Shown in pieces: positions 34,882 to 43,357 of a stretch of 64,000 nucleotides of DNA. The DNA is from Spirosoma rhododendri (lineage in GTDB: Bacteria > Bacteroidota > Bacteroidia > Cytophagales > Spirosomataceae). How positions within the stretch are numbered: the first letter of the stretch is position 1; the number at the start of each line of letters is the position of its first letter. The DNA lies in NCBI RefSeq assembly GCF_012849055.1, contig NZ_CP051677.1, positions 3,921,001 through 3,985,000 on the forward strand, in the 5' to 3' direction. The notes beneath the pieces were generated by a model. The model worked only from the letters and a program-made list of their open reading frames with translations. It did not search any database and had not been told where the DNA came from. The translations under genes were made by a program, and so were the position numbers.

Positions 34882-36522
34882 TTAAATTTTCCTTGCGGTG
34901 TTGATGACGTTGATGCCTTTGAAGCGGGCGGTCGAGCTGCCGTGCGAAACGGCGTTTGACTGCGGGGGCTGGCCTTTGCCGTCGAAGAACGCACCACCCA
35001 GCCGGAAGTCGCGCTGATCGCAGACGGCGACGCAGGAATTCCAGAACTCCTGCGTGTTCGATTGGTAGGCTATGTCTTTGAGCATCCCGACGATCTGCCC
35101 GTTTTTGATCTCGTAGAACAACTGTCCACCAAACTGGAAGTTGTAGCGTTGCTGATCGATGGAGAACGAGCCGTCGCCGATGATGTAAATGCCTTTCTCG
35201 ACACCTTTGATCATCTCGGCTACGGATAGGGGTGTCTTACCCGCTGCCAGCGACACGTTGGCCATGCGCTGAAACTGCACCGAACTCCAGTTGTCGGCGT
35301 AGCAGCAGCCCTGCGAATGGTTTTCGCCGATGATATGGACCTGATCGCGGATGGCCTGGTAGTTGACCAGAATGCCGTCTTTCACCAGATCCCAACGCTG
35401 GGTTTCGACACCTTCATCGTCCCAGCCGACAGCACCCAACGAGTTAGGCTGCGTCTTGTCGGCGAAGAAGTTGACGAGCTTGCTGCCGTAGTTGAAGTTT
35501 TTCGACTCCCACTTGTCGAGCGTCGCGAACGACGTACCGGCGAAGTTAGCTTCGTAGCCCAGCACGCGGTCGAGTTCCAGCGGGTGACCCACCGATTCGT
35601 GGATAGTCAGCCAGGTGTGCGAGGGGTCGAGGACCAGATCGTACTTGCCCGCTTCGACCGACTTGGCCGACAGTTTCTGCCTGGCCTGTTTGGCAGCAGC
35701 GGTAATGTCTTCCAGTATGTCGTAGCCCATGTTGTAGCGGGTCGTGATACCGGTTACTTTGTCGGTCGGGTTGGCCTGTAGGTAATCGTAGCTCATCCCC
35801 ATCGGCGCGCTCAGGGCCTGCCGGGTTTCAAACTTACCTGTTTTGGGGTCGATGGCCGTGACGGTGAACGTAGGCCAGATCCGGTGAACGTCCTGATCGG
35901 CGTAAGTGCCGTCGGTCGAGGCAAAGTACTTCTGCTCGTTCACCATGAACAGCAGCGAGTTGACGAAGTTGGCTCCGTTTTTCAGGGCCGCTGAATTAGC
36001 CGTCAGTAACAAATCCGCTTTCTCCTTGATCGGTACCTCGAAGGCGTTAGTCTTGATGGGCGCTTTCCAGCTCACCTCGCCAAAGCCCTTCTGCGGAGCC
36101 AGTTGAACGGGCGTTTTCATCAGGGTGGCGTTGGCCTTGGCGATGGAAACGGCTTTCTCGGCCGCTTTCGCCATGTCCGTCTCCGACCGGGCATCGACAA
36201 GCGCGGCAAAGCCCCAGCAGCCATCGGCGATGACCCGGACCCCCACGCCATACGACTCAGTGTTGATCAGGTTTTCGACCTTGTCTTCGCGGGTGATGAC
36301 GAATTGATTAAGATAGCGGCCAATACGCACGTCGGCGTAGGTAGCCCCCTTGCTTTTGGCGGCATTGAGGGCGGCATCGGCCAGCCGTTTTTTCACCGAG
36401 ACATCCAGACCCGGCTCCAGCAGGGCTTCAGGCGCGACGGCGCGGGAAAAGGCGGGCAACGACGGCAGCATCAGACTGCCCGCGCCCATACCCGATAACT
36501 GAATAAACTGACGACGATCCAA
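34882..36522 (-). CDS. TldD/PmbA family, TldD-type metalloprotease D1
   Basis: The 546-aa product is a TldD-type protease with a visible zinc site His308-Glu309-Ser-Val-Gly-His313 (LTIHESVGHPLELDRVLGY) in the C-terminal half. Such proteins, paired with TldE, trim modified peptides, for example in microcin B17 maturation. The N-terminus starts with a twin-arginine-like leader (MDRRQFIQLSGMGAGSLMLP), so export in the folded state is likely. It is about 65 residues longer than E. coli TldD, mostly from this leader. Another part, EALLEPGLDVSVKKRLADAA, is identical in D2. Neighbours on both sides are TldE-type. Confidence 0.95.
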   Translation of the reverse strand: MDRRQFIQLSGMGAGSLMLPSLPAFSRAVAPEALLEPGLDVSVKKRLADAALNAAKSKGATYADVRIGRYLNQFVITREDKVENLINTESYGVGVRVIADGCWGFAALVDARSETDMAKAAEKAVSIAKANATLMKTPVQLAPQKGFGEVSWKAPIKTNAFEVPIKEKADLLLTANSAALKNGANFVNSLLFMVNEQKYFASTDGTYADQDVHRIWPTFTVTAIDPKTGKFETRQALSAPMGMSYDYLQANPTDKVTGITTRYNMGYDILEDITAAAKQARQKLSAKSVEAGKYDLVLDPSHTWLTIHESVGHPLELDRVLGYEANFAGTSFATLDKWESKNFNYGSKLVNFFADKTQPNSLGAVGWDDEGVETQRWDLVKDGILVNYQAIRDQVHIIGENHSQGCCYADNWSSVQFQRMANVSLAAGKTPLSVAEMIKGVEKGIYIIGDGSFSIDQQRYNFQFGGQLFYEIKNGQIVGMLKDIAYQSNTQEFWNSCVAVCDQRDFRLGGAFFDGKGQPPQSNAVSHGSSTARFKGINVINTARKI

Positions 36523-36544
36523 GTGGGTGGGGGTTTGTGTGTTA

Positions 36545-36652
36545 GTTTAAGGTTTATGCCGGGCCGCCGGGCGGTTTAACGTTTAATGTTCTTTCAGGTC
36601 CCGAACAACATTAAACGTTAAACCGCCCGGCGGCCCGGCATAAACCTTAAAC
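36545..36652. repeat. Family B inverted repeat, copy 5: 46-bp perfect stem (E2/D1 junction)
   Basis: Arms 36545-36590 and 36607-36652 are perfect reverse complements (46 bp) with a 16-nt loop. They start and end with GTTTAAGG and CCTTAAAC and contain a GCCGGGCCGCCGGGCGG block. It lies between two genes of one operon. Confidence 0.95.
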
Positions 36653-36658
36653 CGAAAA

Positions 36659-38020
36659 CTAGACAGCATCTGACAAACTGGTGAACGTAAAGTCGCGTAT
36701 TTTCATCGGCGGAATCAGGTTGCCGCCCGCCCGGACGGGCTTGCCCAACGCTTCGAGGTTGTTGAGCATGATGACCGGACTTTCGTTAAAACGGAAGTTT
36801 TTGACGGGGAATTTGATTTGCCCGTTTTCGATGTAGAACGTTCCGTCGCGGGTCAGGCCGGTGTAAAGCAGCGTCTGCGGGTCGACGGCGCGGATGTACC
36901 ACAGACGCGTGACGAGGATGCCTTTTTCGGTACCCTTGATCATGTCGAGCAGCGACTGCGTGCCGCCCTGCACGATGAACCCCGCCGGGTTGGGAATCGG
37001 TTTGATACCTTTTTTGTCGGCCCAGTAGCGCGACGCCGGTACGTTCTTGACCACGCCGTTCTCGATCCAGGTTACTTTTTCCTGCGGGACGCCGTCGTTG
37101 CCGCCACCCCCACCGAAGCGACCGCCCCCGCCACCTCCTCCACCGCCGAAGGGCGATAGCGGCAGGTCAGCGTTCAGCGGATCGGTGTAGATCGTGACGC
37201 GCTCGTCGAATAGTTTTTCGCCCAGCCGACTTCCTCCGCCTTTTTTGCTCAGGAATGAGCGGCCTTCGTCGGTGCTGCGGGCGTCCATGCTGCGGACCAT
37301 GTTTTGTAGCAGTTCAACCGATGCTGTGGGTTCGAGAATGACGGTGTACTTACCCGGTTCGAGTGCCCGCGCGTTGACCGATGCCAAGGCTTTCTGCATG
37401 GCAATCTCGGTGGTGCTGCGGGTGTTCAGCTTGCTAACGTCGGTAAAGTCGGGGCTGGCGTAACCGGATCCGGTACCGTCGGCCGTGCGGACCGTGACCG
37501 AGAAATTAACGTTGGTGGCTTTGTTGTACCCAAATAGTCCTTTGCTGTTACCGATGGACGAAAAACCGGTCGTGTCTTCCATATATCCGGCGGCCGTGAG
37601 GTTCTTTTTGCGGCAGGGATCGATGCTGTCGAAGGTGGCCTGCGCCCGAAACTCCGGGTCGATCTTCGCGGTGCTGTCAGCAAATGTCTTCGTATCCAGA
37701 TACGATTGTTGCCCCAGCATGGGCATGTATTCGGGGTTCTCGGGAGCTAGTCGGGCGATTTCCTCGGCCCGCCGGACGGTCTTTTCCAGCGACGCGTCGT
37801 CGAACTCGTTGATTGTCGCCGTACCGGCTTTCTTACCGAAAACAGCCGTCACCGACAGGCTCAGGTTATCCGATTCGCCACTGGTCGAAACGGCGTTGCG
37901 GGCGTAGCGGATGTTACCCCGGCGGCTCCCCGACAGGTTGGCACTCGTCTCGTCGGCCTTCGCATACGACAGCACCTTGTCGATAATCTGCTTCGCTTCG
38001 TCTTTTGAGAGTATGGGCAT
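36659..38020 (-). CDS. TldD/PmbA family, TldE-type member E2 with poly-glycine insert
   Basis: The 453-aa protein matches E1 and E3 over its whole length (GNIRYARNAVSTSGES, KPVRAGGNLIPPMKIRDFTF) and lacks HExxxH. It differs by a low-complexity run at residues 292-307 of nine glycines, Arg-Phe, then five glycines, coded at 37100-37147, where E3 has a short GAFSGDGRPQEK-type loop. It sits in the loop before the conserved VTWIENGVVKN strand. It has no leader. By position it pairs with D1 or D2. Confidence 0.94.
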   Translation of the reverse strand: MPILSKDEAKQIIDKVLSYAKADETSANLSGSRRGNIRYARNAVSTSGESDNLSLSVTAVFGKKAGTATINEFDDASLEKTVRRAEEIARLAPENPEYMPMLGQQSYLDTKTFADSTAKIDPEFRAQATFDSIDPCRKKNLTAAGYMEDTTGFSSIGNSKGLFGYNKATNVNFSVTVRTADGTGSGYASPDFTDVSKLNTRSTTEIAMQKALASVNARALEPGKYTVILEPTASVELLQNMVRSMDARSTDEGRSFLSKKGGGSRLGEKLFDERVTIYTDPLNADLPLSPFGGGGGGGGGRFGGGGGNDGVPQEKVTWIENGVVKNVPASRYWADKKGIKPIPNPAGFIVQGGTQSLLDMIKGTEKGILVTRLWYIRAVDPQTLLYTGLTRDGTFYIENGQIKFPVKNFRFNESPVIMLNNLEALGKPVRAGGNLIPPMKIRDFTFTSLSDAV

Positions 38021-38028
38021 GAGGGCGG

Positions 38029-38107
38029 GTTTAACGTTTAAGGTTTAAAGTCTAATGTTTACTGTTGTGCAGAGACAACCTTGAACCTTAGACTTTAAAC
38101 CTTGAAC
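38029..38107. repeat. Family B inverted repeat, copy 6 (D2/E2 junction)
   Basis: Arms AGGTTTAAAGTCTAATGTTT (38041-38060) and AACCTTAGACTTTAAACCTT (38084-38103) pair with a few mismatches. Confidence 0.8.
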
Positions 38108-38110
38108 ACA

Positions 38111-39751
38111 TTATATCTTCCTTGCAGTATTAATGACGTTGACGCCTTTGAAACGGGCGGTTGCGCTGCCGTGGGAGACGGCGCTGCTTTGCGAGGGTTG
38201 CCCTTTACCGTCGCTGAACGCACCGCCCAGCCGGTAGTCGCTTTCGTCGCAGACGGCCACGCAGGAATTCCAGAACTCGCGCGTGTTGGCCTGATACGCT
38301 ACGTCTTTGAGCATGCCGACGATCTGTCCGTTCTTAATCTCGTAGAATAACTGACCGCCAAACTGGAAGTTATAACGCTGCTGATCGATGGAGAACGAGC
38401 CGTCGCCGATGATGTATATCCCCTTCTCGACGCCCTTGATCATGTCCTGCACCGACAGTGGTGTTTTGCCCGGTGCCAGCGACACGTTCGGCATCCGCTG
38501 GAACTGCACCGAACTCCAGTTGTCGGCGTAGCAGCAGCCCTGCGACTCTTTTTCGCCGATGATATGGACCTGATCGCGGATAGCCTGGTAGTTGACAAGA
38601 ATACCGTCTTTCACCAGATCCCACTTCTTGGTTTTGACGCCCTCATCGTCCCAGCCGACAGCACCCAGCGAACCCGGCTGCACCTTGTCGGCGAAGAAGT
38701 TGACCACCGGACTGCCGTAGTTGAAGTTCTTCGATTTCCACTTGTCGAGCGTGACGAACGACGTACCGGCATAGTTGGCTTCGTAGCCCAGTACGCGGTC
38801 GAGTTCCAGCGGGTGGCCCACCGATTCGTGGATGGTCAGCCAGGTGTGCGAGGGGTCGAGCACCAGGTCATACTTGCCCGCTTCAACCGACTTGGCCGAC
38901 AACTTTTCCTTGGCCTGCTTTGCGGCAGCGGTGATGTCTTCAAGCATGTCGTACCCCATGTTGTAGCGGGTCGTGATGCCCCCTACCTTGTCGGATGGGT
39001 TCACCTGCAAATATTCGTAACCCATGCCCATCGGCGCGCTCAGCGAATCGCGGGTGGCAAACCGACCGTTCTGCGGGTCGACGGCCGTAACGGTGAAGTT
39101 GGGGCCAATCCGGTGAATGTCCTGATCGGCGTAGGTGCCGTCGGTGGAAGCAAAGTACTTCTGCTCGTTGATTTGCAGCAGCACGTTGTTGACGAAGTTG
39201 GCCCCGTTCTGCATGGCAGCCGCGTTACAGGCCAGCAGCAGTTCGACCTTCTCTTTGACGGGCACTTCAAAGGCGTTTTTCTTGATGGGCGCTTTCCAGC
39301 TTACCTCGCCGAAGCCCTGCTGTGGAGCCAGCTGCACCGGCTCGGTCAGCAGGCGGGCGTTTGCTTTGGCGATGGCAACGGCTGTCTCAGCCGCTTTCGC
39401 GACTACGGCTTCGTCGCGGGCGTCGCCCACCGATGCAAAGCCCCAGCAGCCGTTGGCAATGACCCGGACACCCACCCCGAACGATTCGGAGTTGATGACG
39501 CCCTGCACTTTATTCTCGCGCGTCAGCACAGATTGATTAAGGTAGCGGCCGATACGCACGTCGGCGTAGGTAGCCCCCTTGCTTTTGGCGGCATTGAGGG
39601 CGGCATCGGCCAGCCGTTTCTTCACCGAGACATCCAGACCCGGCTCCAGCAGGGCTTCGGGGGATACGGTACGGGCAAACGAGGGGACCGCCGGCATCAT
39701 CATGCCCAGCGCCCCCATACTCATGAGTTGGTTAAAATCGCGTCGTTTCAC
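38111..39751 (-). CDS. TldD/PmbA family, TldD-type metalloprotease D2
   Basis: A 546-aa paralogue of D1 of equal length, with the same zinc motif HESVGH (308-313) and an N-terminal twin-arginine-like leader (MKRRDFNQLMSMGALGMMMP). The two proteins differ at scattered positions, but in the N-terminal region the DNA is nearly identical to D1 (about 39551-39658 against 36322-36429). The C-terminal part keeps the Cys pair in SCVAVCDESDYRLGGAF. It probably forms a heterodimer with a neighbouring E protein. It is second in transcription order. Confidence 0.95.
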   Translation of the reverse strand: MKRRDFNQLMSMGALGMMMPAVPSFARTVSPEALLEPGLDVSVKKRLADAALNAAKSKGATYADVRIGRYLNQSVLTRENKVQGVINSESFGVGVRVIANGCWGFASVGDARDEAVVAKAAETAVAIAKANARLLTEPVQLAPQQGFGEVSWKAPIKKNAFEVPVKEKVELLLACNAAAMQNGANFVNNVLLQINEQKYFASTDGTYADQDIHRIGPNFTVTAVDPQNGRFATRDSLSAPMGMGYEYLQVNPSDKVGGITTRYNMGYDMLEDITAAAKQAKEKLSAKSVEAGKYDLVLDPSHTWLTIHESVGHPLELDRVLGYEANYAGTSFVTLDKWKSKNFNYGSPVVNFFADKVQPGSLGAVGWDDEGVKTKKWDLVKDGILVNYQAIRDQVHIIGEKESQGCCYADNWSSVQFQRMPNVSLAPGKTPLSVQDMIKGVEKGIYIIGDGSFSIDQQRYNFQFGGQLFYEIKNGQIVGMLKDVAYQANTREFWNSCVAVCDESDYRLGGAFSDGKGQPSQSSAVSHGSATARFKGVNVINTARKI

Positions 39752-39761
39752 TTCTGAAGGA

Positions 39762-39882
39762 GTTTAACGTTTGATGTTTAAAGTTTAATGTTCAAGTCAG
39801 GTCTACGGAGGATGTGATGGCGGTATCAGAGCACTAACTCGAATGATAAGCCAACTTTAAACCTTAGACCTTGAACCTGAAA
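39762..39882. repeat. Family B inverted repeat, copy 7 (E3/D2 junction)
   Basis: Arms GTTTAACGTTTGATGTTTAA (near 39761-39780) and AACTTTAAACCTTAGACCTT (near 39853-39872) pair imperfectly around a 60-nt loop. Confidence 0.75.
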
Positions 39883-41217
39883 CTAGACTGCGTCCGAAAG
39901 GCTGGTGAAGGTGAAGTCGCGGATTTTCATCGGCGGGACGAGGTTGCCACCCATGCGGACAGGTTTGCCCAGCGCTTCGAGGTTGTTGAGCATGATGACC
40001 GGACTTTCGTTGAAACGGAAGTTTTTGACGGGGAATTTGATTTGCCCGTTTTCGATGTAGAACGTCCCGTCGCGGGTCAGACCCGTGTACAGCAGCGTTT
40101 GCGGATCGACGGGGCGGATGTACCAGAAGCGCGTGACGAGGATGCCTTTTTCGGTGCTCTTAATCATGTCGGCCAGCGATTGTGTGCCGCCTTCCATGAT
40201 GAAGTTGCCGCCCGGTGGGGTAGCATGAACGCCTTTCTTTTCGGCCCAATAGCGCGAATACGGCATATTCTTGACCACACCTTTCTCAATCCACGTCACC
40301 TTCTCCTGCGGCCGACCGTCGCCACTGAACGCTCCGTTCGGCACCTCTGGGTTTGTCGGGTCGGAGTAGATCGTGACGCGCTCATCGAAGAGTTTTTCAC
40401 CTAAGCGGGTGCCGCCCCCTTTCTTGCTCAGAAACGACCGGCCTTCATCGGCAGCGCGGGCATCCATCGACCGGAACATGGCCGTCATCAGCGACGCGTC
40501 GACATTGGCCACCAAAGCCGCCGGTTCGAGAATAACGGTGTATTTGCCGGGTTCGAGAGCGCGGGCGCTGCTCGATGCCAGTGCCTTCTGCATGGCGATT
40601 TCGGTCGCGTCTTTCGTGTTCAGCTTGCTGACGTCGGTGACGTCGCGGGTGGCGTAGCCGGACCCCATCCCATCGGCCGTACGAACCGTAACCGAGAATT
40701 CCACCGATGTGTCGCGGTTGTAGGCCGACAGCCCTTTCGTGTTGCCGATGGCGTTGAAGCGGGTGGAGTCTTCCATGTACCCGGCGGCCGTGAGGTTCTT
40801 TTTGCGGCAGGGGTCGATGCTGTCGAAAGTGGCCTGCGCCCGGAAGTCGGGCGTCATGTCGGCGGTCGACTGCGCGTACGGGTTGGTTTTCAGGTACTGC
40901 TGCGGCCCCAGCATGGGCATGTATTCGGGGTTCTCGGGGGCCAGCCGGGCGATTTCCTCGGCCCGCCGGACGGTCTTTTCCAGTGACGCATCATCGAACT
41001 CGTTAATTGTCGCCGTACCGGTTTTTTTGCCGAAAGCCGCTGTGACGGCGAGGGAGAGGTTGGTGCTTTCGCCACTGGTGGAGACGGCGTTGCGGGCGTA
41101 GCGAATGTTGCCCCGTCGGCCACCCGACATGTTAACGCTCATTTCATCTGCCTTCGAATAGGACAGTACTTTGTCGATAATTCGCTTTGCCTCAGCCTCC
41201 GTGAGTAGGGTTGTCAT
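39883..41217 (-). CDS. TldD/PmbA family, TldE-type member E3
   Basis: The 444-aa protein is the first gene of the array. It is closest to E2 (shared EKTVRRAEEIARLAPENPEY, DSIDPCRKKNLTAAGYMED) and has no HExxxH and no export leader. The start MTTLLTEAEAKRIIDK is at ATG 41217. A perfect -7 element lies 82 nt upstream. With two D genes and three E genes in the array, one E copy has no partner of its own. Confidence 0.94.
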   Translation of the reverse strand: MTTLLTEAEAKRIIDKVLSYSKADEMSVNMSGGRRGNIRYARNAVSTSGESTNLSLAVTAAFGKKTGTATINEFDDASLEKTVRRAEEIARLAPENPEYMPMLGPQQYLKTNPYAQSTADMTPDFRAQATFDSIDPCRKKNLTAAGYMEDSTRFNAIGNTKGLSAYNRDTSVEFSVTVRTADGMGSGYATRDVTDVSKLNTKDATEIAMQKALASSSARALEPGKYTVILEPAALVANVDASLMTAMFRSMDARAADEGRSFLSKKGGGTRLGEKLFDERVTIYSDPTNPEVPNGAFSGDGRPQEKVTWIEKGVVKNMPYSRYWAEKKGVHATPPGGNFIMEGGTQSLADMIKSTEKGILVTRFWYIRPVDPQTLLYTGLTRDGTFYIENGQIKFPVKNFRFNESPVIMLNNLEALGKPVRMGGNLVPPMKIRDFTFTSLSDAV

Positions 41218-41299
41218 TATTTGTTGAGAAGTTAGGAATAATTGGTTGCACAGCGATTTACAGTGAACCGGATTGTATAGTTAGCAAAATTTGTTGGAA

Positions 41300-41307
41300 C
41301 AAAAATA
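41300..41307 (-). promoter_or_regulatory. -7 promoter element upstream of the TldD/E array
   Basis: On the minus strand the sequence is TATTTTTG, an exact TAnnTTTG match, 82 nt before the E3 ATG. I see no good -33 box at the usual distance. Confidence 0.4.
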
Positions 41308-41498
41308 CGCGGAATGCCAAATTTACACGGTTGGTACAGGAGCGTGATGGGCGGAATGCCAGAATATTCGTGCTGAATAGCGAATAATTGATTGCGTAGG
41401 TGGGTAGAGACGAAACGGACGGATCACAGAGCAATCCGCAACGGGGCAGAAAGTTACTGCCTGTTTTTTCTCCTAATTGAATTTGGTAAGTTTGGACT

Positions 41499-42401
41499 AT
41501 GCAACCAACGGAGAGCCTCGAAGAATTTTACCGGCATAAACTTAAAACGATGCCCGGCGATCAGCAAGCCAATATCGGTCAGGTCAACGTGTTTCGACTG
41601 GAAGATTGCCTGGTTCCCACTGCGAGTCCGGTACGATATAGCCGACGCGATTTCTATAAGATTTCACTCGTTAGAGGCCGTAATGTTTACCATTACGCTG
41701 ATAAAAGCATCGAAGTCGACGGACCGACTCTGTTGTTTTTTAACCCGCAGGTACCGTATACGTGGCAGCCTGTAGCCGACGACACGACCGGTTTTTTCTG
41801 CATTTTCCGTGAAGCATTTTTCCGGGGGTGGTTTGACGCTGGTCTGGCCGAACTGCCCATGTTCCGGCCCGGTAGCCAACCCGCCTATAGGTTAAACGAC
41901 GCCCAGAGCGGTGAGGTTGGGGCACTCTACGAGAAGATGCTGGCTGAACTCAATTCGGACTATACCTTTAAATATGATCTGATTCGCACTTATGTGTCGG
42001 AACTGATTCACTACGCGCTGAAGCTGCGCCCTGCCGAGACGCTGTACCAGCACCCCGATGCCGGGGCGCGACTGACGGCCGTATTTATTGAACTGCTCGA
42101 ACGACAGTTTCCCGTTGAGTTGGGAACCCGGCGGCTTACGCTTCGTTCGGCAGGCGACTTTGCCCACCAGCTTTCCATACATGTCAACCACCTAAACCGT
42201 TGCGTGCGCGAGACGACGGGGAAAGCGACGACCGAGCATATTGCCGAACGCCTGGCGAGTGAAGCAAAGGCCCTGCTCCGACACAGCGACTGGAACATCG
42301 CCGAGATTGGCTATAGCCTTGGCTTCGACGAACCGGCGCATTTCAACTACTTCTTCAAGAAACGAACAGGCCTGACGCCATCCGCATTTCGGCATGTTTG
42401 A
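41499..42401 (+). CDS. AraC-family transcriptional regulator
   Basis: The 300-aa protein has a cupin-like N-terminal sensing part (GPTLLFFNPQVPYTWQ) and a C-terminal pair of helix-turn-helix motifs (about 215-297: AHQLSIHVNHLNRCVRETTG, then WNIAEIGYSLGFDEPAHFNY with FKKRTGLTPSAFR). The SDR gene follows 82 nt downstream in the same direction, a frequent Bacteroidota arrangement in which the regulator controls the enzyme. TAAGTTTG at 41487-41494 fits a -7 element but sits only 4 nt from the ATG, so the transcript might be leaderless. Confidence 0.95.
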   Translation: MQPTESLEEFYRHKLKTMPGDQQANIGQVNVFRLEDCLVPTASPVRYSRRDFYKISLVRGRNVYHYADKSIEVDGPTLLFFNPQVPYTWQPVADDTTGFFCIFREAFFRGWFDAGLAELPMFRPGSQPAYRLNDAQSGEVGALYEKMLAELNSDYTFKYDLIRTYVSELIHYALKLRPAETLYQHPDAGARLTAVFIELLERQFPVELGTRRLTLRSAGDFAHQLSIHVNHLNRCVRETTGKATTEHIAERLASEAKALLRHSDWNIAEIGYSLGFDEPAHFNYFFKKRTGLTPSAFRHV

Positions 42402-42453
42402 ATTAGGTAAGTATCGGCTTGAATCTGGTAACCGCACCCCCTGTTGAGCCAGC

Positions 42454-42461
42454 TACTTTTG
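42454..42461 (+). promoter_or_regulatory. -7 promoter element of the SDR gene
   Basis: TACTTTTG fits TAnnTTTG exactly and ends 22 nt before the ATG. This suggests the SDR gene has its own promoter despite following the AraC gene. Confidence 0.45.
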
Positions 42462-42483
42462 CTGTTGTCAAACAAACAGCATC

Positions 42484-43341
42484 ATGCAAAATCAACAAGT
42501 GTGGTTTATTACCGGCGCGTCCAAAGGACTCGGTCTCGAGTTAGTGAAACAACTGCTACAGGCGGGGCACCGGGTAGCGGCTACATCCCGCGATGTGGGC
42601 GAGTTGCAGCGGGTCGTCGGTACCGAGTCAGTCGACTACTTGCCCATGACGGTGGACCTGACGGCCGAAGACAGTGTGAGAAAAGCCATTCAGACTACAA
42701 TTGAGGTGTTTGGCCGAATCGACGTAGTCGTCAACAACGCAGGCTATGGCCAATTGGGCAGTCTGGAAGAACTGACCGACGAAGAAGCCAGAAATAACTT
42801 CGATGTCAATGTGTTTGGGATGCTGCACGTAATCCGGCAGGTGATGCCCGAGCTACGAAAGCAGGGGAGCGGACATATTCTTAACCTGTCGTCGATTGCT
42901 GGTATTACCGGTGCGTTTCCGGGATGGGGTATTTACTGTGCTACCAAATTTGCCGTGGAGGGGTTGTCGGAGTCATTAGCGGCCGAGGCTGCTCCATTCG
43001 GGATCAACGTAACGCTGGTTGAGCCGGGTTATTTTCGGACGGATTTTCTGTCGTCCGGCTCGATGCAGGTTGCCCGTCATCCGCTAGATGCGTACAGGCT
43101 GGTGCGGGAGTCTGAAGCGATACATCAGCAGCAGATCAGGGGGAATCAGCCGGGCGATCCGGTAAAAGCGGCTGCCGCGATGATTCAGATTGCCGCTGAG
43201 CCCAACCCACCGCTTCACCTGCTGCTCGGGCCGGATGCTTTCGGGATGGCGGAGACTAAAATCAAGGCGTTGCAGGCAGACATGGACCAATGGAAGGCCA
43301 TGTCAATGTCAACCAATTTTACCGAACCGATCAGCGCATAG
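42484..43341 (+). CDS. Short-chain dehydrogenase/reductase (SDR)
   Basis: The 285-aa NAD(P)-dependent oxidoreductase has the classical SDR features: cofactor loop TGASKGLGLE (about 10-19), VVNNAGYGQLGS, the Ser in NLSSIAG, and the catalytic YCATK (Tyr and Lys, about 155-159). The extended C-terminal part resembles the Bacteroidota oxidoreductases found beside AraC regulators. The substrate is unknown. Confidence 0.95.
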   Translation: MQNQQVWFITGASKGLGLELVKQLLQAGHRVAATSRDVGELQRVVGTESVDYLPMTVDLTAEDSVRKAIQTTIEVFGRIDVVVNNAGYGQLGSLEELTDEEARNNFDVNVFGMLHVIRQVMPELRKQGSGHILNLSSIAGITGAFPGWGIYCATKFAVEGLSESLAAEAAPFGINVTLVEPGYFRTDFLSSGSMQVARHPLDAYRLVRESEAIHQQQIRGNQPGDPVKAAAAMIQIAAEPNPPLHLLLGPDAFGMAETKIKALQADMDQWKAMSMSTNFTEPISA

Positions 43342-43357
43342 GCCGTTAGGTGGCCGT

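Noticed and set aside
38564..39757. 397-aa open frame antisense to TldD-type D2
   Set aside because: It is a shadow of D2. Similar shadows occur opposite D1 and E2, as expected from duplicated DNA and codon bias.
33435..41217. RiPP biosynthetic cluster around the TldD/E array
   Set aside because: I found no precursor peptide, YcaO, radical-SAM or lanthionine synthetase genes in the window, so the label is not supported.
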